Shown in pieces: positions 16,114 through 23,675 of a stretch of 64,000 bases of DNA (position 1 is its first letter; the number at the start of each line of letters is the position of its first letter). The stretch covers positions 1-64,000 of the forward strand of contig DATGJI010000042.1 in NCBI GenBank assembly GCA_035295225.1, read 5' to 3'. The notes under the pieces are model-generated. The model made no database searches and was not told the DNA's origin. It saw nothing but the letters and a program-made list of their open reading frames with translations. This DNA is from Candidatus Eremiobacteraceae bacterium (lineage in GTDB: Bacteria; Vulcanimicrobiota; Vulcanimicrobiia; Eremiobacterales; Eremiobacteraceae). The translations under genes and the position numbers were made by a program.

Positions 16114-19100
16114 ATGACACGAAGAAATCGCATCGCGATCGCAATCGCGTGCCTGTCTTTCTTTTTGGCGTGGACGCGCGTTCCCGCGGTTTCCGGACCG
16201 GCTCCCGCGCCCTCCCCAAGACCCACACCGGCCGGCCCGTTTGCATCGATCGACTTTCGCACGATAGGTCCGGACTTCGGGCGGATCGACGCGGTCGCCG
16301 GTGTCGCGGGGAATCCGAAGATCTACTTCGCGGGCGGTCTCGGCGGCCTGCTGCGTTCGCGTGACGCCGGCGCGACGTGGCGTCAGGTATTCGCGGACAA
16401 GCCGGTGAGTTCGATCGGCGCCGTTGCAGTAGCGCCGTCCAACCCCAAGATAGTGTACGTCGGCACCGGCGAGCCGAACTTGCGCAGCGATATCGCGTTT
16501 GGTGATGGCGTCTGGCGATCCGACGACGGCGGCGACACGTGGCGTCACGTAGGTCTCGCGAATACGAGCCAGATAGCGACGGTCGCGGTGGACCCCACCG
16601 ATCCGGATACGGTGTTCGTCGCGGCGGTCGCCGATCCGTATAAGAGCGGTTCGGACGGCGGCGTCTACAAGACGAGCGACGGCGGCAAATCGTGGCGGCG
16701 CGTGCTCTCGAGCGGAAATGGAATCGGCGCGTCGAGCGTCGTCATGCAGCCGGGAAATCCTCACGTGCTCGTCGCCGGATTGTGGAGCGCATCGCGTTCA
16801 CCGTACATGTTGACGAGCGGCGGTCCGGGCGGCGGGTTATTCATTTCTTCCGATGACGGTGAACATTGGACTCAAGCGCTGGGTCACGGCTTGCCTGCCG
16901 GCGACACCGGCCGCATCGGCCTCGCATTTGCGCCCAGCGCTCCGAGCAGGCTCTATGCGCTGATCGAGTCGCGGAGCGGCGTGTTATGGCGCAGCGATGA
17001 CGCCGGCGTGACCTGGAAAATGGTGAGCGACGACCATAATCTCGCGCAACGTCCGTTCTATTTCTCAGAGCTTACGGTCGACCCGCGCGATAAGGACCAT
17101 ATCTATTTCCTTTCCGTGCGCTTGATGGAAAGCAAGGATGGCGGCGTCACCGCAAAACGGCTGCGGCCGCCGGGCGGAGACAACCATCAGATGTGGATCG
17201 ACCCCACCGACGGCGATCGTCTGATCGTCGGCGACGACGGCGGTCTCATGTATTCGCTCACCGGCGGAAAGACGTGGTCGGCGCCGCCGATATTGGTCTC
17301 GCAGTCGTATCATGTGTCGGTAGACGATCGCGTGCCGTACACGGTGTGCAGCGAAGATCAAGATACGGGCGCATACTGCGGCCCGAGCAACGACCTTATC
17401 AACGGCGACATCGAACCCATCGACTGGATTCCGCCCGGGGGCGGCGAGTGCGGTTGGATCGTCTTTGACGGCAAAGACGACAACTTCATCTACGGCAGCG
17501 GTTACGAAGGAACGCTCACTCGTTACGATCGCCGGACGAATCAGGCTGCCACGATCAGCCCGTGGCCGGATGACACGAGCGGTTGGGGCGCGGGCTCGCT
17601 GCGTTATCGCTTTCAATGGACGGCCCCGGTTGCAACCGCGCCGTGGAACCCCGATGTGCTCTATTTCGGCGCGAACCGACTCTTTGCGACGATCGATCGC
17701 GGGCGCACATGGCAGATCGTCAGCCCGGATCTCACGCGCAACGTAAAGGCGTGGCAACGGCATGCGGGCGGCCCGATCACAGGCGACAACACCGGACCGG
17801 AAGAGTACGATACGATCTTCGCGATCGCCGCTTCGCCAAAGCAAAAAGGATCGCTGTGGGTCGGCACGGATGACGGCCTGGTGTGGATCACGCTCGACAG
17901 CGGCGCGCACTGGAAGCAAGTGACACCGGCCGGCGTAGGTATGCCGCGTTATGGACGGATCGACTACATCGAACCCTCGCCTTTCGATGTGGCGACCGCG
18001 TACATGGCGGTCGAGGATCACGAGCGCGGCGACCGCTCCCCGTACCTCTTCGCCACGTCGGACTATGGCCGCACATGGCGCGGAATCTCCGGCAATCTTC
18101 CGCGGACGAGCTACACGCGCGTCATCAAGGAAGACCGCGTTCGTCGCGGACTTCTCTACGTCGGAACCGAAACCGGCTTGTGGTACTCGCTCGACGACGG
18201 TGGATCGTGGCAGCAGTTCCACGACAATTTCCCGACCGTGCCGGTCTACGATTTCGCGCTGCAGCAGCGATTCGACGATCTCGTCGTGGCGACGCACGGT
18301 CGTGCCAACATGATCTTCGACGATCTTCGCCCGCTCCAAGAGTATAGCCCCGCGGTCACGGCGAGCGCGGTGCATCTCTTCAGTCTGCGGCCGGCTTACC
18401 GCTATGCCGGCGGCGGAGGGGGACAGACGAATGAGGGGTCCGGCGACGATCCGCAGTACGGCGTCGACGTGAACTTCTTTTTGAAGAAAGCGCAAGCCAA
18501 GAAGGACAAGATCAAGATCGAAGTGTTGGACGGCAACACCGTCATCCGCACGATCGGCGTGAGCGACGCGGTCGAAGGCGTCAACCGCACGTGGTGGGAT
18601 CTACGCTATGATGGGATCGACAAAGTTCCGCGCGCCGCGGTCGAGGGGTTCGCGGGCTTCACAGGACCGCTCGCAGTGCCGGGGACGTATTCGATCCGGC
18701 TCGTCGCGGCCGGCGTGACGACGACGCGCTCCGTCGATGTGCTTCCGGATCCGCGCGCGAGCACGCCGCTGTCGGATCTGCGCGCCCAGCTCTCGTTCTT
18801 GCTGCGTATCCGCGACGACGAGTCGCGGATCGGTGCCCGAATCCTCAGACTTCGAGCGGCAAAATCGAAGGCCGACAAGACAGTCGCTGCACCCGGAGCG
18901 TCCGCCGCCGCGGTAAGCGCCGTTCACGCGTACGACCAAGCGATCGACATGGCGCTCAACGACCTCTATCAGCCGGCCGATCTCGCGGGCGAGGACGATA
19001 TCCGCGATCCGATCCACGTGTACGAGAAGCTGAATAGTCTCGCCGGTTTTGTCAGCGGGGCCGACGTCGCTCCTCGATCTGCCGATTTCGAAGAACTCAG

Positions 19101-19212
19101 CGAGCTTGAGACCCAGATGCGGGCCGGCCTCGCTAAGGCCGATGCGGTGCTGTCTGCAGGCATCGTCCAGAACGCCGGCGGCGGCGGAACCCGGATGCGC
19201 GTGCACGGATAG
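16114..19212 (+). CDS. Large secreted BNR/sortilin-type beta-propeller protein (copy 2)
   Basis: 1,032 residues, paralogue of the gene at 8937, with the same plan: signal peptide (MTRRNRIAIAIACLSFFLAW), Pro-rich linker, then repeated blades (RSRDAGATWRQV, RSDDGGDTWRHV, KTSDGGKSWRRV, SSDDGEHWTQAL). Shared landmarks are GRIGLAFAPS, RPFYFSELTVDP, VSPDLTRNVKAW and a C-terminal RTWWDLRYDG-type segment. No catalytic residues can be assigned. The two copies sit on either side of the TonB receptor and DoxX genes, so the locus may have grown by duplication of a surface protein. The longer upstream frame lacks a signal-like start and is rejected. Confidence 0.87.
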   Translation: MTRRNRIAIAIACLSFFLAWTRVPAVSGPAPAPSPRPTPAGPFASIDFRTIGPDFGRIDAVAGVAGNPKIYFAGGLGGLLRSRDAGATWRQVFADKPVSSIGAVAVAPSNPKIVYVGTGEPNLRSDIAFGDGVWRSDDGGDTWRHVGLANTSQIATVAVDPTDPDTVFVAAVADPYKSGSDGGVYKTSDGGKSWRRVLSSGNGIGASSVVMQPGNPHVLVAGLWSASRSPYMLTSGGPGGGLFISSDDGEHWTQALGHGLPAGDTGRIGLAFAPSAPSRLYALIESRSGVLWRSDDAGVTWKMVSDDHNLAQRPFYFSELTVDPRDKDHIYFLSVRLMESKDGGVTAKRLRPPGGDNHQMWIDPTDGDRLIVGDDGGLMYSLTGGKTWSAPPILVSQSYHVSVDDRVPYTVCSEDQDTGAYCGPSNDLINGDIEPIDWIPPGGGECGWIVFDGKDDNFIYGSGYEGTLTRYDRRTNQAATISPWPDDTSGWGAGSLRYRFQWTAPVATAPWNPDVLYFGANRLFATIDRGRTWQIVSPDLTRNVKAWQRHAGGPITGDNTGPEEYDTIFAIAASPKQKGSLWVGTDDGLVWITLDSGAHWKQVTPAGVGMPRYGRIDYIEPSPFDVATAYMAVEDHERGDRSPYLFATSDYGRTWRGISGNLPRTSYTRVIKEDRVRRGLLYVGTETGLWYSLDDGGSWQQFHDNFPTVPVYDFALQQRFDDLVVATHGRANMIFDDLRPLQEYSPAVTASAVHLFSLRPAYRYAGGGGGQTNEGSGDDPQYGVDVNFFLKKAQAKKDKIKIEVLDGNTVIRTIGVSDAVEGVNRTWWDLRYDGIDKVPRAAVEGFAGFTGPLAVPGTYSIRLVAAGVTTTRSVDVLPDPRASTPLSDLRAQLSFLLRIRDDESRIGARILRLRAAKSKADKTVAAPGASAAAVSAVHAYDQAIDMALNDLYQPADLAGEDDIRDPIHVYEKLNSLAGFVSGADVAPRSADFEELSELETQMRAGLAKADAVLSAGIVQNAGGGGTRMRVHG

Positions 19213-19213
19213 G

Positions 19214-19363
19214 TCAATGGTGCTTGAAGTATTGCACCGCGCGTTCGTGTTTTTTCGCCGCCGCGAGCGTCTTGAACGTACCGAGATTCCTGCGTTTGCC
19301 GGTCTTCGGGTCCTTCTTCCGTGAATAGAGCCGATAGCCGCCCGACGACAGTTTGCGAATCAT
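19214..19363 (-). CDS. Small basic protein, 49 residues, conserved hypothetical
   Basis: Begins MIRKLSSGGYRLYSRKKDPK and ends AAAKKHERAVQYFKHH, after a GGAG ribosome-binding site 6 bases upstream. This highly basic protein type (RLYSRKKDPKTGKRRNLGTF) is one I recognise as a recurrent conserved hypothetical in diverse bacteria, with no assigned function; the charge suggests nucleic-acid binding. It ends 2 bases from the convergent BNR gene stop and is followed on the same strand by nothing else, the ferritin-like gene lying upstream of it. Confidence 0.82.
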   Translation of the reverse strand: MIRKLSSGGYRLYSRKKDPKTGKRRNLGTFKTLAAAKKHERAVQYFKHH

Positions 19364-19405
19364 GCGAACTCCATTATGCGCAGCAGGCTGGCGCTTGACG
19401 CGCGT

Positions 19406-19897
19406 TTACTTGCGTTTCGAGGTGTTTCCGATCGCCGGCACGTCTTCGCCGAGCGCCGTGGCCAAGTCGATCTGATGGTCTTGTTCGTTCACGAGGATCT
19501 CGCGGATCTGCTCGGCCATCGCGAACTCGCCGAGCTCTTCGCATTGCCGCACGCGGTCGCGATAGTTCCGGATCGTCTCTGTCTCGTTCTCCAGATCGAA
19601 TCTGAGCATCTCTCGCGCTTTTGCCGATGATTTGACCGGTTTTGGAGTCACGGTCGGCATCTCGCCCAGATAGTCGATCTGGCGCGAGATGATCAGCGCG
19701 TGGTTCAATTCCTGTTTCGCGTGCTCTTCGAGCTGCGCGGCGATGCTCATATATTCAGCGCCCTTGAGGACCTGAGAATAGACGACATACGCGATGATCG
19801 CCTGGTACTCGCGCGCGAGGTCCTCGTTGAGCAACGCCGCGAGGCGTTTGCGGGTGATCGCGTCCCCGTCGATCTTTCCGTCTGTCCGAGCGCTCAT
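19406..19897 (-). CDS. Ferritin-like / bacterioferritin-type di-iron protein
   Basis: 163 residues, four-helix bundle. Candidate di-iron ligands are in NEDLAREYQAIIAYVVYS, EEHAKQELNHALI, ENETETIRNYRDRV and EILVNEQDHQIDLATAL, giving the E...ExxH...E...ExxH spacing of ferritin-like oxidases. Likely role: iron sequestration or peroxide-linked iron oxidation in the cytoplasm. The ATG at 19897 is preferred because AAGGAGAC precedes it. Divergent from selD. Database names for this subgroup range from bacterioferritin to DUF-type ferritin-like, so storage versus oxidase function is open. Confidence 0.87.
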   Translation of the reverse strand: MSARTDGKIDGDAITRKRLAALLNEDLAREYQAIIAYVVYSQVLKGAEYMSIAAQLEEHAKQELNHALIISRQIDYLGEMPTVTPKPVKSSAKAREMLRFDLENETETIRNYRDRVRQCEELGEFAMAEQIREILVNEQDHQIDLATALGEDVPAIGNTSKRK

Positions 19898-20002
19898 GCT
19901 TGTCTCCTTGCGGTCGTTCGTAGTTCGAGGCGGATACGTTAGCGACGCAGACACGCGCGACCTCGCCAGGGCGCGGGCCCGATGGGTCGAAACGGATTAA
20001 GC

Positions 20003-21049
20003 ATGACGCGCGAAGATATCCACCGCCTCACGCACCTGTCACGCTGCGCAGGTTGAGCGGCTAAGATGGACGCCCGCGTCCTCGCGCAAGTCTTGCGCCG
20101 TTTGCCACCGATCGAAGACCCAAACGTGCTCGTCGGCACAAGCACGGCTGATGACGCCGGCGTCTACAAGTTGACGGATGAGATCGCCATCGTACAGACG
20201 GTCGACTTCTTCACGCCCATCGTCGATGATCCGCGAACGTTCGGCGCCATCGCGGCCGCAAACGCGCTGTCCGATATCTATGCGATGGGAGCTCGACCGG
20301 TCAGCGCTCTAGCGATCGCTGCCTTTCCTGAAGAAGGGCTCGACGCAGATGTGCTCGCTGAGATTCTCGCGGGCGGAGCGGACAAAGCGCGCGAGGCCGG
20401 CATCAGCGTCATCGGCGGCCACACGATCAAGGACCCGGAGCCGAAGTACGGCCTGGCCGTGACGGGCGTGGTCCATCCGCAGAAGATCTGGCGGAATTCT
20501 GCAGCGCGTCCCGGCGACGTACTCCTACTGACAAAGCCGCTCGGCACGGGAATCTTGACCACGGCGCGCAAGCGCGATCTCATCGGCGACGACGTCCTCG
20601 CTCCTGCGGTCGTCTCGATGCTGCAGCTCAATCGCACCGCAGCCGACGTGGCCGCGCAGGCGCCGCCGCACGCAGCCACGGACATCACGGGATTCGGTCT
20701 GCTTGGGCACCTGCACGAGATGACCAGCGGATCCGAAGTCGGCGCGACGATCGATTCACGGACCGTGCCGGTGTTCGGCCGCGCTCTCGAACTCGCTCGA
20801 GACGGCGCAGCACCCGCAGGCTCGGTCACGAATCTCGATGCAGCGATCGGTAGCGGGTGGATATTCGCCGATTCCGTCGCGCCCGAAATGCGTCTCGTGC
20901 TCTGCGACGCGCAGACATCCGGCGGCCTGCTGCTCGCTGTCGCGCCGGAGAACGCAGAAACGCTCGTCGACGCCTTGCGCGCAGCCGGTGTTCATGCCGC
21001 TTCGCGAATCGGCCAGATCACATCCGATCGTACCCTACGCGTCAATTGA
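20003..21049 (+). CDS. selD: Selenide, water dikinase SelD, itself a selenoprotein (Sec at residue 18)
   Basis: Makes selenophosphate from selenide and ATP for selenocysteine and selenouridine synthesis. An ATG-to-stop caller starts this gene at 20066, losing the catalytic N-terminus. Reading upstream in the same frame from the ATG at 20003 gives LTHLSRCAG, an in-frame TGA (20054-20056), then AAKMDARVL. This aligns exactly with the E. coli SelD N-terminus, where Cys17 is the position of the TGA and catalytic Lys20 corresponds to Lys21 here. Full length is 348 residues. Downstream motifs fit SelD: TSTADDAGVY, TVDFFTPIVDDP, ANALSDIYAMGA, VIGGHTIKDPEP, ATDITGFGLLGHL and CDAQTSGGLL. An alternative in-frame ATG lies at 19982. 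The last codons and stop overlap the first unit of the downstream repeat array. Confidence 0.93.
20054..20056 (+). other. selD: Selenocysteine-encoding UGA of selD
   Basis: In-frame TGA at the position of catalytic Cys17 of E. coli SelD. A short hairpin follows: GGAC (20068-20071), loop GCCCGC, GTCC (20078-20081), starting 11 bases after the TGA. A 4-5 bp stem with a G at the start of the loop resembles a minimal bacterial SECIS, but it is weak and unproven. Confidence 0.85.
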
Positions 21050-21323
21050 TTTGAAGGGGCCGATGATTTGAAGGGGCCGACGCCAGTCGGCCCGCACCAC
21101 GCCACGCGTCAATTGATCTGAAGGGGCCGATGATTTGAAGGGGCCGACGCCAGTCGGCCCCGCAGTACGCAACCCGTCAATTGATTTGAAGGGGCCGACG
21201 CCAGTCGGCCCACGCATTACGCTGCGCATCATTGATTTGAAGGGGCCGACGCCAGTCGGCCTCGCATTACGCTACGCGTCGATTGATTTGAAGGGGCCGA
21301 CGCAAGTCGGCCCCGCATTACAG
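21043..21323. repeat. Array of five GGGGCCGAC palindrome units downstream of selD (repeat family A)
   Basis: Five units, each with TCAATTGATTTGAAGGGGCCGAC, a 4-base loop (GCCA, once GCAA) and GTCGGCCC, spaced about 50-65 bases apart. Two units carry an extra GATTTGAAGGGGCC stutter. The first unit begins inside the last codons of selD (GTCAATTGA includes its stop), so the array appears to have grown by tandem duplication of the gene's own 3' end. Each core could fold into an 8-bp hairpin in RNA. Together with the tRNA-Gly that follows and about 100 featureless bases after it, this fills the gap between selD and the next protein gene. Confidence 0.93.
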
Positions 21324-21360
21324 GGTCTCAACGATTATGGGCCTAACGATATCGTCGCCC

Positions 21361-21433
21361 GCGGGAGTAGCTCAATTGGTAGAGCATCAGCTTCCCAAGC
21401 TGAGGGTTGCGGGTTCGAGACCCGTCTCCCGCT
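21361..21433 (+). tRNA. tRNA-Gly (anticodon CCC)
   Basis: Acceptor arm GCGGGAG/CTCCCGC, D arm AGCTCAATTGGTAGAGC, anticodon stem TCAGC/GCTGA with loop TTCCCAA (anticodon CCC), and T arm GCGGGTTCGAGACCCGT. Discriminator base T. CCA is not encoded (GCC follows), unlike the tRNA-Arg at 536. Confidence 0.95.
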
Positions 21434-21537
21434 GCCCAGATCGATACGTCACGGCCCTAGTGAACCTCGGATGCCTTGGCACGATCTCGGCACAACGGTC
21501 CGGAGCATTTTTTGGGTCCCGAGCCGAACTGCCCGTG

Positions 21538-22065
21538 ATGAAGATGATAACGAACATCACGACTCTCGCCGCGCTTTCGATAACAATCGCATTGTCGTCG
21601 GCCGCCCTGGGCGCGTCGACGACGCCTCCAAAGCCGTGTTCCGCGCCGGAGTATCGCCAATTCGACTTTTGGGTCGGCAATTGGCGCGTGACCGATCCGC
21701 AGGGACAGTTCGCGGGCACGAATGACGTGACGACCGAGTACGGAGGATGCGTCATTCAGGAGCATTGGAGCGGCACGGGCGGAGACGTGGGATCGAGCTT
21801 CAATGCATATCGAGCCTCCACCCGACAGTGGCACCAGACGTGGGTGGACAACCAGGGCCAAGTGCTGCTGCTCGACGGCTCTTACGATAACGGCGTGATG
21901 ACCCTTAGCGGAACCGGCACGTCGCTTTCCGGTGCCGAGCGCCTTAACCGCATTCGTTGGACGCGCATCGATGACGATCACGTTCGCCAGTTATGGGACT
22001 CCTCAATCGACAGCGGGAAGACCTGGACCGTCGTCTTCGATGGCCTCTACACGCGCACGAAATAG
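21538..22065 (+). CDS. Secreted DUF1579-like protein
   Basis: 175 residues. The signal peptide (MKMITNITTLAALSITIALSSAALGA) is followed by CSAPEYRQFDFWVGNWRVTDP and an all-beta, lipocalin-like body with repeated W-containing strands (QWHQTWVDNQGQVLLLDG). The FDFWVGxW opening is typical of a secreted family of unknown function related to DUF1579. The ATG at 21538 is used; the open frame further upstream runs through the tRNA and is not coding. Confidence 0.8.
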   Translation: MKMITNITTLAALSITIALSSAALGASTTPPKPCSAPEYRQFDFWVGNWRVTDPQGQFAGTNDVTTEYGGCVIQEHWSGTGGDVGSSFNAYRASTRQWHQTWVDNQGQVLLLDGSYDNGVMTLSGTGTSLSGAERLNRIRWTRIDDDHVRQLWDSSIDSGKTWTVVFDGLYTRTK

Positions 22066-22075
22066 CTACGGCAGC

Positions 22076-22333
22076 TCAGGGCCGGTAACCGCCATCCATC
22101 CAATCTGAAAGCTTCTTCATCTGCTCGTCGCTCCAATATGGACCGCCGGGCGGCATGCGCGAGGCCGCATCGCTCGATAACGATTCGTAGACCCGCTTCG
22201 CGTTATCCGGTTCGGACATCCATGCGTGGTCGGCGAGCTGGACGCCGAAGGCTTCCATGTGGTCGATGTCAACGTCTCGAAATAGCGGCCGGATATCGCG
22301 CTCAAATGAAATTGCGTCGCCGTTGTCTTGCAT
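22076..22333 (-). CDS. Small conserved hypothetical, 85 residues
   Basis: The sequence opens ISFERDIRPLFRDVDIDHM and ends WSDEQMKKLSDWMDGGYRP, with RMPPGGPYW between. FxxDIRPLF...MPPGG...QxxxLxxWxxxGxxP is the pattern seen at the ends of cytochrome-c-like modules in some large proteins, but the CxxCH haem motif is missing. It may therefore be a haem-less relative. No partner gene suggests a job. Confidence 0.75.
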   Translation of the reverse strand: MQDNGDAISFERDIRPLFRDVDIDHMEAFGVQLADHAWMSEPDNAKRVYESLSSDAASRMPPGGPYWSDEQMKKLSDWMDGGYRP

Positions 22334-22422
22334 AGACTCGCTCCCCGAAGTTGTCTCCTAGTTGGATCAGCCTGTTTATTATACCCAGGGCGGCCACGGT
22401 TATCTCATCGAAAAGTCAGCGG

Positions 22423-22989
22423 ATGGCGCAGGAGTTGCTCACGCTTGGACACGGAACGGCCGATGCGGACGAACTCGCGCGCATCATCCGCGAGGCTGCG
22501 ATCGAGTCGGTCGTCGATGTCCGCTCCTTTCCCAAAAGCCGCCGCCATCCGCAGTTCTGGCGTGAAGAGATGGAACGCTGGATCCCCGATTTGAGCGGAA
22601 GCGCTTACCGCTGGGAGCCCGGGCTCGGCGGTTTTCGGAAATCCGATCGCGAGAGTCCGAACATCGCACTGCGCCACCCGTCATTTCGCGCGTATGCCGA
22701 TTACATGGAGACGGACGGTTTTTGCACCGCCCTCACCGACTTGCTTGCGCCGGTCGGCGTGCGAATCGCGATCATGTGTTCCGAGACCCTATGGTGGCGC
22801 TGTCATCGCCGGCTGATAGCCGATGCGGCGGTCTTGCTGCGCGGCGTGAACGCGCACCACCTCATGCACAACGGCGAACTGCGACCGCACATCCCGACCG
22901 CCGGGGTCCGCGTCACCGAAACCGGCAAACTCCGGTACGATGTGCTCTTCGAGAGGGAACCGGACGACGAGGCGCGAGACGGCGTGTAG
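22423..22989 (+). CDS. DUF488 family protein
   Basis: 188 residues. LLTLGHGTADADELARII at the start, VVDVRSFPKSRRHPQFWRE near residue 35, the LGGFRKSDRESPN segment and IAIMCSETLWWRCHRRLIAD are the standard DUF488 markers, including the conserved Cys-Glu pair. The family is widespread and uncharacterised; structural analogy to nucleotide-modifying enzymes has been suggested. The ATG at 22423 is preferred as the N-terminus then matches family length. Confidence 0.88.
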   Translation: MAQELLTLGHGTADADELARIIREAAIESVVDVRSFPKSRRHPQFWREEMERWIPDLSGSAYRWEPGLGGFRKSDRESPNIALRHPSFRAYADYMETDGFCTALTDLLAPVGVRIAIMCSETLWWRCHRRLIADAAVLLRGVNAHHLMHNGELRPHIPTAGVRVTETGKLRYDVLFEREPDDEARDGV

Positions 22990-22991
22990 TG

Positions 22992-23195
22992 CTACCCCTG
23001 CGTTTGCCGCTGGAGCGAGACCATCAATCTCGCCGCCGGATGTTGCGGATCGGGGCTGATCCCGGATATCTGCCACCCATCTTTCCCAAGATCTTGCACT
23101 TTCTTGAGATCTTCATCGATGGTTGCGTTCTCGCCTTGACTATCGGCGCGGCTCGATACGACGGATACGAAGCAAAATTCAAAACTTGGGCTCAC
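22992..23195 (-). CDS. Small protein, DUF4177-like, 67 residues
   Basis: A perfect Shine-Dalgarno (AAGGAGGT, 7 bases upstream) supports a GTG start at 23195. The sequence FEFCFVSVVSSRA...IDEDLKKVQDLGKDGWQISGI...ARLMVSLQRQ fits the small family in which a single alpha/beta unit carries xxLNxLGxxGWExxxV. Function unknown. It closes a run of minus-strand genes that starts near 29.3 kb. Confidence 0.82.
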   Translation of the reverse strand: MSPSFEFCFVSVVSSRADSQGENATIDEDLKKVQDLGKDGWQISGISPDPQHPAARLMVSLQRQTQG

Positions 23196-23232
23196 GCGTT
23201 TGACCTCCTTGGAACGGCGGTGTGTCTACCGC

Positions 23233-23649
23233 CTACAGTCTCTTGGCAGTCGAAAGTTCCGAACACGCGACGTAGTGCATGATCGCCGTGGACGATAGAT
23301 GCATGTTGACGACGTAATCGTCGGCCGTCAACGTCTTTATGCCGACCGGCACGACGGTGACCGACGCGCCTTCCTCGACATCGTTGAGTCCCCACTTCGG
23401 ATGTGGATCGAGCCGGGCGCACGTGCCGACATGGATGTGCGCCGGCTGCGACGCGCCGCTCGGTTCACCGGTCACGGAGATCGTCACCCGCGTCGATGCG
23501 GCGGTGATGGGCGTGAGCGTCACAGATCCGTTCTCACCCGAACCTCGCTGCGCCACGAGCGGGGCCGTCAGCGTATACGTGGTCGGAGCGGCGGTAGCGA
23601 TCGGCGCGGCAAGTGCGAGCGACATGCCCGCGGCGGCTAGAGCCTTCAT
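23233..23649 (-). CDS. Secreted CHRD/Cu-Zn SOD-like beta protein (copy 1)
   Basis: 138 residues with signal peptide MKALAAAGMSLALAAPIATA. The body has GSGENGSVTLT, GASQPAHIHVGTCARLDP and HYVACSEL, the same order of motifs as the gene at 28894. The PAHIHxGxC strand resembles CHRD and Cu/Zn-superoxide dismutase folds, but the full set of copper-zinc ligands cannot be assigned, so enzymatic activity is doubtful. GGAGGA 9 bases upstream supports the start at 23649. Confidence 0.8.
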   Translation of the reverse strand: MKALAAAGMSLALAAPIATAAPTTYTLTAPLVAQRGSGENGSVTLTPITAASTRVTISVTGEPSGASQPAHIHVGTCARLDPHPKWGLNDVEEGASVTVVPVGIKTLTADDYVVNMHLSSTAIMHYVACSELSTAKRL

Positions 23650-23675
23650 AGCGTCGTTTCCTCCGTCTGTATCAT

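Noticed and set aside
17065-18495. A 476-codon minus-strand open frame
   Set aside because: Antisense to the second BNR-propeller gene; no motif and no ribosome-binding site.
21043-21323. CRISPR array
   Set aside because: The repeat cores are palindromic, the spacers are partly repeated and variable in length, and no cas gene is present.
21337-21537. Protein-coding extension upstream of the DUF1579-like gene
   Set aside because: The extension runs straight through the tRNA-Gly gene; the true start with a signal peptide is 21538.
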